From assembly GCA_002280855.1 (NCBI GenBank), contig NCEU01000001.1:372001-436000 (forward strand): DNA of 64,000 bases, given 5' to 3'. The notes beneath the pieces were generated by a model. It ran no database searches. It was not told where the DNA came from and saw only the letters and a program-made list of their open reading frames with translations. This stretch comes from Sphingomonadales bacterium 32-65-25 (lineage in GTDB: Bacteria > Pseudomonadota > Alphaproteobacteria > Sphingomonadales > Sphingomonadaceae). Position 1 is the stretch's first letter. Every line of letters begins with the position of its first letter. The position numbers were made by a program, and so were the translations under genes. This document shows positions 46,675 to 59,479 of this stretch, piece after piece.

Positions 46675-48021
46675 ATGAAGGTCAAATTTCTGAACGGACT
46701 GCTGGGGTTTGCCGTGGTTGGGGCCATGGTGGTGCCCGTGGGCAACGCCAGCCTGCTGGCCCAGGCCGCGCCCCGCACGTTTTCAGCCAATGATCTGCCC
46801 GAAATGGTGGTCTTGGGCGATGTCGATCCGACGCTGCGCAAGGCCCAGGCCATCGTCAATGGCGATGTGATCACCGACACCGATATCGATCAGCGCCTCG
46901 GTCTGGTGCTGGCAGCCAATGGCGGCCGCGTTGCCGATGAAGAAAAGCAGCGCCTGCGCCTGCAGATCATCCGCAACCTGATCGATGAAAAGCTGCAACT
47001 GCAGGAAGCCGCCGAGAACGACATCCGCATCAATGAAGCGGAAGTCACCCGCTCGTTCGAACGCATTGCCCAGAATTTCAAGCGCACACCGGCACAGTTC
47101 GAAATCTACCTGAAAGGCAACAGCTCTTCGTCAAACAGCCTGAAGGCCCAGATCCGCGCCGAAATGGCGTGGAGCCGGGTGCTGCGCCGCAAGGTCGAAC
47201 CGATGGTCAATGTCGGTGACGACGAAGTCCAGCAGGTGATCGACAAGCTGAACGCCGCCAAGGGCAAAGACGAATTTCATGTTGGCGAAATTTTCCTGTC
47301 GGCCACGCCGGAAACGCTTGATGCGGTGATGCAGGATGCCTCGCGCATCGTTGGCCAGGTGCGCGGCGGGGCCAGCTTCGTCGCCTATGCCCGCCAGTTT
47401 TCCGAAGCCTCCTCGGCCGGCCTTGGCGGCGATCTGGGCTGGGTGCGTGGCGAGCAGCTGAACAGCGCCGTGTCTGCGGCGGTGGCGGCGCTGGAGCCGG
47501 GCCAGGTCACCGATGCCATCCCGGTAACGGGCGGTGTCGCCATCATGGCGCTGATCGAAAAGCGCCAGGTGCTGGCCGCCGATCCGTTGATGGCGCAGCT
47601 CAGCCTGAAACAGCTCACCATCCCGTTGAAGGCCGATACCACGGAAGCCCAGGCTCGCGCCAAGGTGGAGGAAATCGGGAAGCTCAGCCAGAACATGGGC
47701 GGTTGTGGCGGTGTCGAGGCGCTGGCGCAGAAGGTGGGCGGCGAAGTCGCTGTCAACGATGCGGTGCGCATGAAGGATCTGCCGGCGCAGTTGCAGGCCA
47801 TTTTGGGCCGCATGTCGATCGGCGAAGCCACCCCGGCTTTCGGTTCGGCCGAAGAAGGCCTGCGCGTGCTCGTGCTGTGCGGCCGCGACGACAGCCAGGT
47901 GCAGGCCAAGGCACCCAATTTCGAGGAAATCTACGCCCAGATGAACGATGAGCGCGTGAACATGCGCGCCCGCCGTTACCTGCGCGATCTGCGGCGCGAC
48001 GCCATCGTCGACTATCGTTGA
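46675..48021 (+). CDS. surA: Periplasmic chaperone / peptidyl-prolyl isomerase SurA
   Basis: A 448-residue protein with a signal peptide (hydrophobic GLLGFAVVGAMVVPVGNASLLAQ), an N-terminal SurA chaperone region (AIVNGDVITDTDIDQRLGL, then RNLIDEKLQLQEA) and one clear parvulin domain at about residues 190-310 (FHVGEIFL, YARQFSEASSAGLGGDLGWV). The C-terminal part has a degenerate second domain with Cys pairs (MGGCGGVEA, LVLCGRD). It should escort outer-membrane proteins, LptD among them, which is encoded just upstream. Its TGA overlaps the pdxA ATG by one base. Confidence 0.93.
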   Translation: MKVKFLNGLLGFAVVGAMVVPVGNASLLAQAAPRTFSANDLPEMVVLGDVDPTLRKAQAIVNGDVITDTDIDQRLGLVLAANGGRVADEEKQRLRLQIIRNLIDEKLQLQEAAENDIRINEAEVTRSFERIAQNFKRTPAQFEIYLKGNSSSSNSLKAQIRAEMAWSRVLRRKVEPMVNVGDDEVQQVIDKLNAAKGKDEFHVGEIFLSATPETLDAVMQDASRIVGQVRGGASFVAYARQFSEASSAGLGGDLGWVRGEQLNSAVSAAVAALEPGQVTDAIPVTGGVAIMALIEKRQVLAADPLMAQLSLKQLTIPLKADTTEAQARAKVEEIGKLSQNMGGCGGVEALAQKVGGEVAVNDAVRMKDLPAQLQAILGRMSIGEATPAFGSAEEGLRVLVLCGRDDSQVQAKAPNFEEIYAQMNDERVNMRARRYLRDLRRDAIVDYR

Positions 48022-49019
48022 TGGCACCAATCCCGGCGCCATTGGCCGTTTCGATCGGCGATCCGGCCGGCATTGGCCCGGAAATTATCGCCGGCGCCTG
48101 GGAACAACGGGTCGCCGCCGGGCTGCCGCCATTCCTTGCCATTGGTGACGCACGTTCGATCCGCGCCGTGTGGGATGGGCCGATTGCCGTGCTGTCTGAT
48201 CCGGCTGCCGCCGCCGCTGCCTTCGATGGCGCGCTGCCGCTGATTCAGGTTGATGATCCCGGCGAGATCGTGCCCGGCGAACCCAATCTGGCCGGCGCCC
48301 GCTGCGCGCTCGACAGCCTGGAACTGGCAGCCGGCATCACCCGCCAGGGCATGGCATCGGCGCTGGTCACCGGGCCGGTTTCAAAGGCGCAATTGTTCGC
48401 CATCGGCTTCACCTATCCGGGCCAGACCGAATTCGTGGCGGAACGCTGCGGCATATCGCCGGCCAACGCGGTGATGATGCTGGCCGGGCCAAGCTTGCGC
48501 ACTGTGCCGCTCACCGTGCACGTGCCGCTGGCCGAGGTGCCGCGGCTGGTCACCGCCGATCTGATCATCTGCCGCGCGCGCATTGTGGCCCGGGCGCTGA
48601 CCCGTGATTTCAGCATCGAAAACCCGCGCCTGGCGATCGCCGGCCTCAATCCGCATGCCGGCGAACTGGGCACGCTGGGCCGCGAGGAGGTGGAGATCAT
48701 CCGCCCCGCCATCGAGGCCCTGCGGGCCGAGGGCCTGGACGTGATCGGGCCCCTGCCTGCCGATACCATGTTCCACGCCCATGCCCGCGCCCGTTACGAC
48801 GTGGCGCTGTGCATGTATCATGATCAGGCGCTGATCCCGTTGAAGGCGCTGCATTTCGATGATGGCGTCAATGTCACGCTTGGCCTGCCGATCGTGCGCA
48901 CCTCGCCCGATCATGGCACCGCCTTCGATATCGCCGGCAAGGGGCTGGCCACCCCCAGCGCCATGATCGCCGCCATCCGCATGGCCGGTGAGTGCGCCGC
49001 CCGCCGCGCGGCTGGCTGA
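48021..49019 (+). CDS. pdxA: 4-hydroxythreonine-4-phosphate dehydrogenase
   Basis: A 332-residue enzyme of pyridoxal phosphate synthesis. SIGDPAGIGPEI opens the protein; GPVSKAQLFAIGFTYPGQTE, GLNPHAGELGTLG and MYHDQALIPLKAL carry the conserved Lys and the zinc-ligand His residues. The ATG at 48021 shares one base with the surA stop; the in-frame TTG at 48018 is not needed. The lptD-surA-pdxA-rsmA order is widely conserved in proteobacteria. Confidence 0.95.
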   Translation: MAPIPAPLAVSIGDPAGIGPEIIAGAWEQRVAAGLPPFLAIGDARSIRAVWDGPIAVLSDPAAAAAAFDGALPLIQVDDPGEIVPGEPNLAGARCALDSLELAAGITRQGMASALVTGPVSKAQLFAIGFTYPGQTEFVAERCGISPANAVMMLAGPSLRTVPLTVHVPLAEVPRLVTADLIICRARIVARALTRDFSIENPRLAIAGLNPHAGELGTLGREEVEIIRPAIEALRAEGLDVIGPLPADTMFHAHARARYDVALCMYHDQALIPLKALHFDDGVNVTLGLPIVRTSPDHGTAFDIAGKGLATPSAMIAAIRMAGECAARRAAG

Positions 49020-49022
49020 GCC

Positions 49023-49847
49023 ATGGCTTTGCCCACCCTGCCGCCACTGCGCGAGGTCATTGCGCGGCACGGACTCAATGCCAAGAAATCGCTTGGCCAG
49101 AATTTCCTCACCGATACCAATCTGCTCGATCGCATCGCCCGCATTCCCGGCCTGGGGCCAGAGTCACGCGTTTACGAAGTCGGCCCCGGCCCCGGTGGCC
49201 TGACCCGCGCTCTGCTGCGCACCGGTGCGCAGGTGTTTGCGGTGGAGCGTGATGACCGCGCCCTGCCCGCGCTGGCCGAACTTGCCGCCGCCGCCGATGG
49301 CCGCCTTACCGTGATCGGCGGCGATGCCATGGCCGTCGATCCGCGCGCGCTGGCTGGTGACGGCGCCCACATCGTCGCCAACCTGCCCTATAATATCGGC
49401 ACGGCCCTGTTCACCGGCTGGCTGGAAAGCCCACAATGGCCGCCATGGTGGGCCAGCCTGACGCTGATGTTCCAGAAGGAAGTCGCCCAGCGCATCATCG
49501 CCGCGCCCGGCGATGATGCCTATGGGCGCCTCGCCGTGCTGGCGCAGTGGCGCTCCACGCCGAAGATCGCCCTCACCCTGCCGGCCCGCGCCTTCGTGCC
49601 GCCGCCCAAGGTGGAAAGCGCCGTGGTCCATCTCGTGCCCACAACGCCGCTCAGCACCGCCACCCCGGCCCGCCTTGCCGCGCTGACGGCAGCTGCCTTC
49701 GGTCAGCGCCGCAAGATGCTGCGCGCCAGCCTGAAAGGCCTGCCCGGCGCACTGGAAGCGATGGAAGCAGAAGGCATCAAGCCCGAAGCCCGCGCCGAAA
49801 CGGTACCGGTGGAAGCGTTTGCGAAAGCCGCCGCGCGGTTGGGCTAG
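49023..49847 (+). CDS. rsmA: 16S rRNA (adenine(1518)-N6/adenine(1519)-N6)-dimethyltransferase
   Basis: A 274-residue KsgA/RsmA enzyme that dimethylates two adenines near the 3' end of 16S rRNA late in 30S assembly. [12 protein letters not shown] starts the family; the SAM site is [13 protein letters not shown], and the catalytic motif NLPYNIGT is intact. [16 protein letters not shown] is the conserved C-terminal block. It begins three bases after the pdxA stop. Confidence 0.96.
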   Translation: MALPTLPPLREVIARHGLNAKKSLGQNFLTDTNLLDRIARIPGLGPESRVYEVGPGPGGLTRALLRTGAQVFAVERDDRALPALAELAAAADGRLTVIGGDAMAVDPRALAGDGAHIVANLPYNIGTALFTGWLESPQWPPWWASLTLMFQKEVAQRIIAAPGDDAYGRLAVLAQWRSTPKIALTLPARAFVPPPKVESAVVHLVPTTPLSTATPARLAALTAAAFGQRRKMLRASLKGLPGALEAMEAEGIKPEARAETVPVEAFAKAAARLG

Positions 49848-49869
49848 GCCCGCACCGCCGGCCGCCCAC

Positions 49870-50355
49870 TCAATCCTGAGTCGTCTTCGCCTTCACCGGC
49901 GCCACACTGGCCTGCGCGCTCGCCTTGGCGATCACGCCTTCCAGGCGCGTCGCGGCACCGCAATCGGCCTTGCACAGCGCCTTGATGCGGGCGAGGTTGA
50001 TCTGCGCCCGCGCCGTCGCGCCGCGTGCCACCAGCGCCCGGCCCTGGCCTTCCAGAGCGGCAATATCCGACGGGTTCAGCGCCAACGCGTCGCGATAATA
50101 TTTCACCGCCTTGCCGGGCAGGCCAAGCTTTTCATAGGCGGCGGCAATGCCGGCAAACGCCGCGACATTGCGCGGATCGCTGGCCAGCGCGGCTTCGAAA
50201 CTGTCGATAGCGTCCTGCGGTTTGCCGGCGGCCAGCGCGGCCTGGCCGGCAGCGGCCATCTGCAGCGAAACCGGCTTCAACTGGTCATCGCGACCCGGCG
50301 CGGCAACCGCAGCAGTGGCCAGCAGAACCAGCGGCAGCAGGAAATTGAAACGCAT
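49870..50355 (-). CDS. Exported TPR protein
   Basis: A 161-residue protein with a signal peptide (MRFNFLLPLVLLATAAVAAP) and about two and a half tetratricopeptide repeats (AGKPQDAIDSFEAALASDPR, LGLPGKAVKYYRDALALNPS), then a Cys pair in KALCKADCGAA and a basic C-terminus. TPR folds bind proteins or peptides; the partner is unknown. GGGAGA seven bases before the ATG at 50355 fixes the start, 26 bases after the rsmB-family stop, so it is probably the last gene of the guaB transcript. Confidence 0.75.
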   Translation of the reverse strand: MRFNFLLPLVLLATAAVAAPGRDDQLKPVSLQMAAAGQAALAAGKPQDAIDSFEAALASDPRNVAAFAGIAAAYEKLGLPGKAVKYYRDALALNPSDIAALEGQGRALVARGATARAQINLARIKALCKADCGAATRLEGVIAKASAQASVAPVKAKTTQD

Positions 50356-50381
50356 CAAATGTCTCCCTGGCGCCGCTTCTA

Positions 50382-53110
<2,729 letters not shown>

Positions 53111-53134
53111 TCATTCAGATGCAGGCAGACTGGC

Positions 53135-54370
53135 TCAGGCGCCGGCCAGCACACCATAGAATTGCGCGATCTGGGCGCGCGGACCAGCCTTGACGGCGGC
53201 AAAGGCGGCCTTGGCGCCGTCCTTGTTGCCCATCTTCAACATGGCCGCGCCCATTCGCAGATTGACCGTGTCCTGATCCACGGCCGCATTGCCAACCAGC
53301 TTCTGATAGAAACCAACAGCCTTTTCATGCTGGCCCAGATTGGCCAGCGTGTCGGCAACCACCAGCCCGATACGCGGGTTGGTTCCGGCTTCCTTTTCCA
53401 GGCCGGGCAGCGCCGCCTTGGTCTCGGTGTTCTTCGACGCTGCGAGGCGCACGATTTCACCGACATTCTGCTTGCTCGGATCGATCAGCTTCTTGGTGAT
53501 GGCTTCCTTCAACACCATGTCGGCTTCGTTGGGCATGCCGCGTTCGATGGCGGCATCGGCATATTCCAGATAATTGTTGCCGGTGGTCATGGCGCCGGCA
53601 GCCCACATCAGGCGGCCCCAATCCAGCAGCATGTTGTTGTCCATGTTGCCGGCGCGCTGCTTCACCAGCTCGATCGACAGGTTATAGCTCTTGGGCTCCG
53701 GGAAGGCCTTCACCCAGCCCAGCAGCGCCGGCATGATCTGCGCTTCCATCTTGCCGTCGATCACCGATTGGGCGCGAAATTCGTACCAGCTGCGGTCACC
53801 CTTCTGGCCAGCGGCTTCGCGCAGATCGATGGCCTTGCTCAGCAGTTCCACCACGCGCGGCTTGCTGTTGAGTGCGGCGTTCACGCTGGCGGCCTGCACC
53901 AGCATGTCCACATCGTCGGGCTTCTGGGCCAAGTAGAATTCGTACCATTTCCAGGCCAGCTGGTAATCCTTGCGGTTGGACGCAAGGCCAGCAATGAACT
54001 TGGAGAAGTTCAGCTTTTCTTCGGGCGTAATCGACGGCGCTTCGGCGGCTTCGAGCAGCGCTTCTTCCAGCTTGGCATTGTCCTTCAGATTCTGCGCCGA
54101 AAACAGCTTCAGCTTGGCCATGATCAGCGCGTCATCCTTCTCGGCACGCGGCACTGTGGCGGCAGTGGCCAAAGCGGCCAGCGCGCCGGCATGGTCACCG
54201 GCGGTCTGCAGTTTCTGGACGGCCATGACCACGGCCAGGATCGGCTTGGACAGCTTCGGCGGTGCCGGCTTGTCGGCAGCCTTGTCCTTCTTCTGTGCCA
54301 GCACCGGGCTGGCCATCCCCAGGCTGCCGGTCATCAGCACCAGCGCCAAGGCGGTTGCGATCGTCTTCAT
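53135..54370 (-). CDS. Exported TPR-like protein of unknown function
   Basis: A 411-residue protein with a signal peptide (LALVLMTGSLGMASPVLAQ) and then a lysine-rich linker and continuous helical pairs of TPR-like type: AGDHAGALAALATAATVP, KDYQLAWKWYEFYLAQKPDD, LGQHEKAVGFYQKLVGNA, GNKDGAKAAFAAVKAG. No catalytic motif is visible, so a periplasmic scaffold or binding role is the best inference. It stands alone: a terminator follows and about 180 bases separate it from the divergent YhhN gene. Confidence 0.72.
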   Translation of the reverse strand: MKTIATALALVLMTGSLGMASPVLAQKKDKAADKPAPPKLSKPILAVVMAVQKLQTAGDHAGALAALATAATVPRAEKDDALIMAKLKLFSAQNLKDNAKLEEALLEAAEAPSITPEEKLNFSKFIAGLASNRKDYQLAWKWYEFYLAQKPDDVDMLVQAASVNAALNSKPRVVELLSKAIDLREAAGQKGDRSWYEFRAQSVIDGKMEAQIMPALLGWVKAFPEPKSYNLSIELVKQRAGNMDNNMLLDWGRLMWAAGAMTTGNNYLEYADAAIERGMPNEADMVLKEAITKKLIDPSKQNVGEIVRLAASKNTETKAALPGLEKEAGTNPRIGLVVADTLANLGQHEKAVGFYQKLVGNAAVDQDTVNLRMGAAMLKMGNKDGAKAAFAAVKAGPRAQIAQFYGVLAGA

Positions 54371-54550
54371 TCATGCCTCCCTCAAGCAATATGGAGTTGA
54401 GCTAAGCCGCGATGGCGGCGGCGTCAACCGGCCACAGGCACAGGTGATCCCGCTCTTTTGCATCAGCAACATGAACATTAAGTGAGTTTGGGGGTGCGTG
54501 TGCGTCCAGCCCTTGCCCTGACCGCCACAACGCGCGAGAATCAGGGCGAC

Positions 54551-55240
54551 ATGACGGCTCTTGCCGCCTCCTTGCCGCTGGCCGGCCTGCCGGTGCGGTT
54601 CCGCGCCGGGCTCACGGCTGCGCTGGCCGCCGGGTTGGCCTATCTGCTGCTTTCCCCCTTGCTTGATGGGACCGCGAACGTCGTGCTGAAAGGCAGCGGC
54701 GTCACGCTGCTGGCGCTCTCGGCGCTGCAATTGCGCACCGATGGCGCCCGCTGGCTGGCAGCGATCATGGCCCTGGGGGCGCTGGGCGATGTGCTGCTCG
54801 CCCTGCCCGGCCTGTTCATTGCCGGTGCCGCCAGCTTTGCCGCCGGGCATTTGGTGGCCATCATCTTCTATGCCCGCCACCGCAGCGCCGCTGGCGCCCG
54901 GGATTGGCTGATGGCGGCGTTGCTGCTGCTGTTCGGGTTGGCGATGCCGCCGCTGCTCACCCCGGCCGGTCTGCCCTTTGGCCAGACGCTGCTCTATGCC
55001 GTGCTGCTCACCGCCATGGCGGCCAGCCTGTGGCTCAGCCGCTTTCCCCGGTTGGCGGCATTGGGCGCGATCGCCTTCGTGCTGTCAGACACGATCCTGG
55101 TGCTGCGCCTGGGCGGTGGCCGGCTGATCGGGCCAACGGTGGATGGCGCGATGGTGTGGGCCTTTTATTTCGGCGGCCAGTGGCTGATTGCGCTGGGCGT
55201 GGGGCGCGGGCTCCTCGCCCGCGCCGCCCACGCCGATTAG
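54551..55240 (+). CDS. YhhN/TMEM86 family membrane protein (lysoplasmalogenase-like)
   Basis: A 229-residue protein with about eight hydrophobic helices and the family's conserved polar residues inside them: GALGDVLLALPG, GHLVAIIFYARH, FVLSDTILVLR and WAFYFGGQWLIALG. YhhN-family proteins include lysoplasmalogenases that split the vinyl-ether bond of lysoplasmalogens; in bacteria without plasmalogens the role is unclear. The ATG at 54551 has CAGGG before it; the GTG at 54482 has no ribosome binding site. Its stop codon overlaps that of gyrA. Confidence 0.82.
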   Translation: MTALAASLPLAGLPVRFRAGLTAALAAGLAYLLLSPLLDGTANVVLKGSGVTLLALSALQLRTDGARWLAAIMALGALGDVLLALPGLFIAGAASFAAGHLVAIIFYARHRSAAGARDWLMAALLLLFGLAMPPLLTPAGLPFGQTLLYAVLLTAMAASLWLSRFPRLAALGAIAFVLSDTILVLRLGGGRLIGPTVDGAMVWAFYFGGQWLIALGVGRGLLARAAHAD

Positions 55241-57948
55241 GCCTCTTCGCCCGGCACTTCCGGCACGTCCGGCACGTCCGGCACGTCACCCACTTCGGCT
55301 TCCTCATCAGCCGGGATCAGCGCGGCCGAAACCACAAGCTCATCATCGGCCACCTTGAACAGGGTCACGCCTTGCGCCGCTCGGCCCATGATGCGGATAT
55401 CGCCGGCGCGCAGCCGGATCAGCTTGGCCTGGTCAGTCACCAGCATGACATCATCACTGTCGCGCGCGGTGAAGCTGGCCAGCACATCACCATTGCGATC
55501 GCTTTCGGCGATGTTGCGGATGCCCTGCCCGCCGCGGCCCGACTGGCGATATTCGAACGCCGAACTGCGCTTGCCAAAGCCATTGGCGGTCACCGTCAGG
55601 ATGAACTCCTCGGCTGCCGCGAATTGCCCCATACGGGTCTCCGAAAGCACGCGCTCGCCCGGCTCATTCTTCCAGGCCGCGGCCTTCAGATAATCCTCGC
55701 GCTCTTCCGTGCTGGCGGCAAAGCCTTTCAGGATCGCCATCGATACCACTTCATCGCCCGCGCCCAGCGCCATGCCGCGCACGCCGGTGGAGGTGCGGGA
55801 GACAAACTCGCGCACATCATCAACGGGGAAGCGGATGGCCTTGCCGCTCTTGGCGGCCAGGAACACATCGTCGGCCTGGTCGCACAGCGCCACGCCGATC
55901 AGCCGGTCATCATCGCCTTCTTCAAAGCGGATGGCGAGCTTGCCGGCGGTCGGCACGCTGGTGAAACTGTCCATGGCGTTGCGGCGCACGCCGCCATGCG
56001 CCGTGGCAAACATCACGTGCAGGCGGCCCCATTCGGACTCGTCCTCCGGCAGCGCCAGCGTGGTGATGATCGTCTCGCCATCGGCCAGCGGCAGCAGATT
56101 GTTGATCGGCTTGCCCTTGGCCTGCGGGCTGCCCACCGGCAGGCGCCACACCTTCAGGCGATAGACCTTGCCGGCCGAGGAGAAGAACAGCACCGGATTG
56201 TGGGTGGAGGTGACAAACAGCGTCGTCACCGCATCCTCGTCCTTGGTGCCCATGGCGTTGCGGCCCTTGCCGCCGCGGCCTTGCGCCCGATATTCGGCCA
56301 GCGCCACGCGCTTGATCCAGCCATCGCGGGTCACGGTCACCACCATGTCCTCGACCTCGATCAGATCCTCGTCGTCGATGTCCTCGGCGTTGAACACCAG
56401 TTCGGTGCGGCGCTTGGACTGGAATTCATTGGCGACATCGTCCAGCTCGGCATTCAGCACGGAACGCAGGCGCACACGGCTGGTCAGAATGTCGAGCAGA
56501 TCGGCAATGGCATCGGCCAGTTCCTTCAATTCACTGCCGATTTCATCGCGGCCCAGCGCGGTGAGCTTGTTGAGGCGCAGATCAAGGATGGCGCGCACCT
56601 GCAGATCCGAGAGCCGGATGGTGGGCGCGTCCACGTCCACGGTGCCGGCTTCGACCAGCGCCAAATAGGGGCGAATCTCGCCCGCATCCCAATCGCGCGC
56701 CATCAGCGTTTCACGGGCTTCGGCCGGGCTGGCGCTGGCGCGGATGATGCGGACGACCTCGTCCAGATTGGCGACCGCAATCACCAGGCCGATCAACAGA
56801 TGGGCCCGTTCGCGCGCCTTCATCAGCTCGTGCTTCGAACGGCGGGTGATGACCTGCTCACGGAACTCCACAAAGGCGTGGATGATGTCCTTCACGCCCA
56901 TCAATTCCGGGCGGCCGCCACGGATCGCCAGCATGTTGAAGGCAAAACTCTGCTGCGCCGGCGTGTTGCGCCACAGCTGGTTCAGCACCACGTCCGGCGT
57001 CGCATCGCGCTTCAGATCGAGCACGATGCGCACGCCTTCACGATTGGATTCATCGCGCAGGTCAGACACGCCCTCGATGCGCTTGTCCTTCACCGCTTCG
57101 GCGATCTTTTCCACCAGCGCGTTCTTGCCCTGCTGGTACGGAATTTCGGTCAGCACGATGGCGCGCTTCTCGCCGCGGCCTTCTTCCACCACGTGGCGCG
57201 ATCGGATGCGGATGCTGCCGCGCCCGGTTTCATAGGCCTGTTTGAGCTGGCTCGAACCCAGGATGATGCCGCCGGTGGGGAAATCCGGGGCCGGCAGGTG
57301 GTGCATCAGCCCTTCAACGCTGATCAGCGGATCAGCCAGCCAGGCCCGAACCGCATCGATCACTTCGCCCAGATTGTGCGGCGGAATATTGGTCGCCATG
57401 CCCACGGCGATGCCGCCGGCACCATTGACCAGCAGATTGGGGAAGCGCGCCGGCAACACGGTCGGTTCCTGTTCTGAACCGTCATAGTTGGCGACGTAAT
57501 CAACCGTGTCCTTCTCGATATCGGCGAGCAGCGCTTCGGCCGATTTCGCCAGCCGCGCTTCGGTGTAACGCATGGCCGCCGGGGCATCCGGGTCCATCGA
57601 ACCGAAATTGCCCTGGCCGTCGATCAGCGGCAGCCGCATCGACCAATCCTGCACCATGCGCGCCAACGCATCGTAAATCGCGCTGTCACCGTGCGGGTGA
57701 TATTTGCCCATCACGTCGCCGACGATGCGGGCCGATTTGCGATAGGGTTTGCCGTGGGTGAAGCCGTTTTCGTAACTGCCCCACAGAATGCGCCGGTGCA
57801 CCGGTTTCAGGCCATCGCGCACATCGGGCAGCGCCCGCGAAACGATGACCGACATGGCATAATCAAGGAAACTCGTCCGCATTTCCGTAACGATGGAAAT
57901 CGGCTGGATGTCGGGTTCGCCGGCGGGGGGTGTAGTGGTTGATACCAT
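55237..57948 (-). CDS. gyrA: DNA gyrase subunit A
   Basis: A 903-residue topoisomerase subunit. The breakage-reunion domain has [38 protein letters not shown], and the catalytic Tyr in [11 protein letters not shown]. Six-bladed C-terminal beta-pinwheel repeats follow, including the GyrA-box [12 protein letters not shown] segment. The quinolone-resistance positions read Ser and Asp (GDSA, YDAL), as in sensitive gyrases. The C-terminus is an acidic tail with repeated DVP units. The lysoplasmalogenase-like gene ends at the same four bases (55237-55240). Confidence 0.97.
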   Translation of the reverse strand: MVSTTTPPAGEPDIQPISIVTEMRTSFLDYAMSVIVSRALPDVRDGLKPVHRRILWGSYENGFTHGKPYRKSARIVGDVMGKYHPHGDSAIYDALARMVQDWSMRLPLIDGQGNFGSMDPDAPAAMRYTEARLAKSAEALLADIEKDTVDYVANYDGSEQEPTVLPARFPNLLVNGAGGIAVGMATNIPPHNLGEVIDAVRAWLADPLISVEGLMHHLPAPDFPTGGIILGSSQLKQAYETGRGSIRIRSRHVVEEGRGEKRAIVLTEIPYQQGKNALVEKIAEAVKDKRIEGVSDLRDESNREGVRIVLDLKRDATPDVVLNQLWRNTPAQQSFAFNMLAIRGGRPELMGVKDIIHAFVEFREQVITRRSKHELMKARERAHLLIGLVIAVANLDEVVRIIRASASPAEARETLMARDWDAGEIRPYLALVEAGTVDVDAPTIRLSDLQVRAILDLRLNKLTALGRDEIGSELKELADAIADLLDILTSRVRLRSVLNAELDDVANEFQSKRRTELVFNAEDIDDEDLIEVEDMVVTVTRDGWIKRVALAEYRAQGRGGKGRNAMGTKDEDAVTTLFVTSTHNPVLFFSSAGKVYRLKVWRLPVGSPQAKGKPINNLLPLADGETIITTLALPEDESEWGRLHVMFATAHGGVRRNAMDSFTSVPTAGKLAIRFEEGDDDRLIGVALCDQADDVFLAAKSGKAIRFPVDDVREFVSRTSTGVRGMALGAGDEVVSMAILKGFAASTEEREDYLKAAAWKNEPGERVLSETRMGQFAAAEEFILTVTANGFGKRSSAFEYRQSGRGGQGIRNIAESDRNGDVLASFTARDSDDVMLVTDQAKLIRLRAGDIRIMGRAAQGVTLFKVADDELVVSAALIPADEEAEVGDVPDVPDVPEVPGEEA
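55251..55286 (-). repeat. Tandem 9-bp repeat in the 3' end of gyrA
   Basis: CCGGCACGT occurs three times exactly in a row (55260-55286), preceded by a one-base variant (55251-55259). Read from gyrA it encodes the [12 protein letters not shown] part of the acidic tail. Copy number could vary between strains by slippage. Confidence 0.85.
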
Positions 57949-58049
57949 TGGGCTTTTCTTGGCTCTTTCAGGCGTCGTTCAGATGCCCATCCGGATTAGG
58001 GGAAAGCAGGGGAAAAGGCCAGTGGAAAGGCATGGCTACACCCCTCCAC

Positions 58050-58152
58050 TGACATGCCGGCGCAAGCCAACATCCATTGCGAAGCGCGGGTCCATTCGAT
58101 GACCAAAAGAAGATTGTCGGCATGGTGGATGCTGGCCAGCGCCAGCGTGACA
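58050..58152. repeat. Degenerate palindromic element between gyrA and nuoF
   Basis: Two 28-base arms, 58050-58077 and 58125-58152, match as an inverted repeat at about 21 of 28 positions, around a 47-base centre. The arms resemble the GATCCCGGC-type arms of dispersed alphaproteobacterial palindromes but are decayed. It fills most of the 217-base spacer between nuoF and gyrA, where nuoG would be expected. The call is low confidence and made by eye. Confidence 0.4.
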
Positions 58153-58165
58153 GGCGCGTGAAAAA

Positions 58166-59473
58166 CTACTCCGCCGCGATCCCCATGTTCGGCACCTGGA
58201 TGAAGCCCTTGCGCTTCGCAATCCGCGCTTCGATCTCCGGCCGGAAATGCCGGATCAGGCCCTGGATCGGCCAGGCCGCGGCGTCACCCAGCGCGCAGAT
58301 GGTGTGGCCTTCAACCTGCGTGGTCACTTCAAGCAGCATGTCGATCTCGTGCGGTTCGGCATCACCCGTCACCAGCCGTTCCATCACCCGCCACATCCAG
58401 CCGGTGCCTTCGCGGCACGGCGTGCACTGGCCGCAGCTTTCATGCTTGTAGAAGTACGAAAGCCGCGCAATCGCCCGCACGATGTCGGTGGACTTGTCCA
58501 TCACGATCACAGCGGCGGTACCCAAGCCGGATTTCAGATCGCGCAGGCCGTCGAAATCCATCGGCGCCTCCATGATCTGGTGCGCCGGCACCAGCGGCAC
58601 CGATGAACCGCCGGGGATCACCGCCAGCAGATTGTCCCACCCGCCGCGAATGCCGCCGCAATGCGTGTCGATCAGTTCACGGAACGGCAGGCCCATGGCT
58701 TCTTCCACCACGCAGGGCCGGTTCACATGGCCACTGATCTGGAACAGCTTGGTGCCTTCATTCTTGGGCCGGCCGATGGCGGCGAACCATTCCGGGCCAC
58801 GGCGCAGGATGGTCGGCACGACGGCGATGGATTCAACATTGTTCACCGTTGTCGGGTTGCCATAAAGGCCGGCGCCGGCCGGAAACGGCGGCTTCAGGCG
58901 CGGCTGGCCCTTCTTGCCTTCCAGGCTTTCGATCATCGCGGTTTCTTCGCCGCAGATATACGCCCCGCCGCCGCGATGGACGACGACATCGAAATCATAA
59001 CCGGTGCCGCAGGCGTTCTTGCCGATCAGGCCGGCGGCATAAGCCTCCTGCACGGCGGTCATCAGCACCTTGGCTTCGGCGATATATTCGCCGCGGATAT
59101 AGATGAAGGCCGCACGCGCGCGCATGGCAAAGCCGGCGATCAGCGCACCTTCGATCAGCTTGTGCGGATCATGGCGAATGATCTCGCGATCCTTGCAGCT
59201 GCCGGGTTCGGATTCATCGGCGTTGATGACCAGATAGCTCGGCCGGTCCGGGTTCGGCGTCTTGGGCATGAAGCTCCACTTCATGCCGGTCGGGAAACCC
59301 GCGCCGCCGCGCCCGCGCAGGCCGCTGGCCTTCACCGCGTCGATCAACCCATCGGGGCCAACGCTCATCAGATCCTTGGTGTCGGCCCAATCGCCGCGCG
59401 TGCGCGCAGCTTCAAGATTCCACGGCTGGAAGCCATAGAGGTTGGTGAAGATGCGATCCTTGTCAGCCAGCAT
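58166..59473 (-). CDS. nuoF: NADH-quinone oxidoreductase subunit F
   Basis: A 435-residue peripheral-arm subunit of complex I that binds NADH, FMN and the N3 [4Fe-4S] cluster. NADH/FMN binding: [18 protein letters not shown]. Cluster ligands: [15 protein letters not shown] plus a fourth Cys in [14 protein letters not shown]. It is the last gene of the visible nuo run: no nuoG follows, and gyrA lies downstream after the palindromic element. A 53-residue membrane ORF lies between it and nuoE. Confidence 0.97.
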   Translation of the reverse strand: MLADKDRIFTNLYGFQPWNLEAARTRGDWADTKDLMSVGPDGLIDAVKASGLRGRGGAGFPTGMKWSFMPKTPNPDRPSYLVINADESEPGSCKDREIIRHDPHKLIEGALIAGFAMRARAAFIYIRGEYIAEAKVLMTAVQEAYAAGLIGKNACGTGYDFDVVVHRGGGAYICGEETAMIESLEGKKGQPRLKPPFPAGAGLYGNPTTVNNVESIAVVPTILRRGPEWFAAIGRPKNEGTKLFQISGHVNRPCVVEEAMGLPFRELIDTHCGGIRGGWDNLLAVIPGGSSVPLVPAHQIMEAPMDFDGLRDLKSGLGTAAVIVMDKSTDIVRAIARLSYFYKHESCGQCTPCREGTGWMWRVMERLVTGDAEPHEIDMLLEVTTQVEGHTICALGDAAAWPIQGLIRHFRPEIEARIAKRKGFIQVPNMGIAAE

Positions 59474-59479
59474 GGCCGT

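Noticed and set aside
54904..57477. 857-codon open frame on the plus strand
   Set aside because: It lies across the 3' end of the YhhN gene and most of gyrA, both well supported in other frames or on the other strand. It has no recognisable domain.
58036..58221. 61-codon minus-strand frame between gyrA and nuoF
   Set aside because: It lies mostly in the palindromic element and the nuoF 3' end. Its translation looks like the spurious peptides commonly read from dispersed palindromic repeats.
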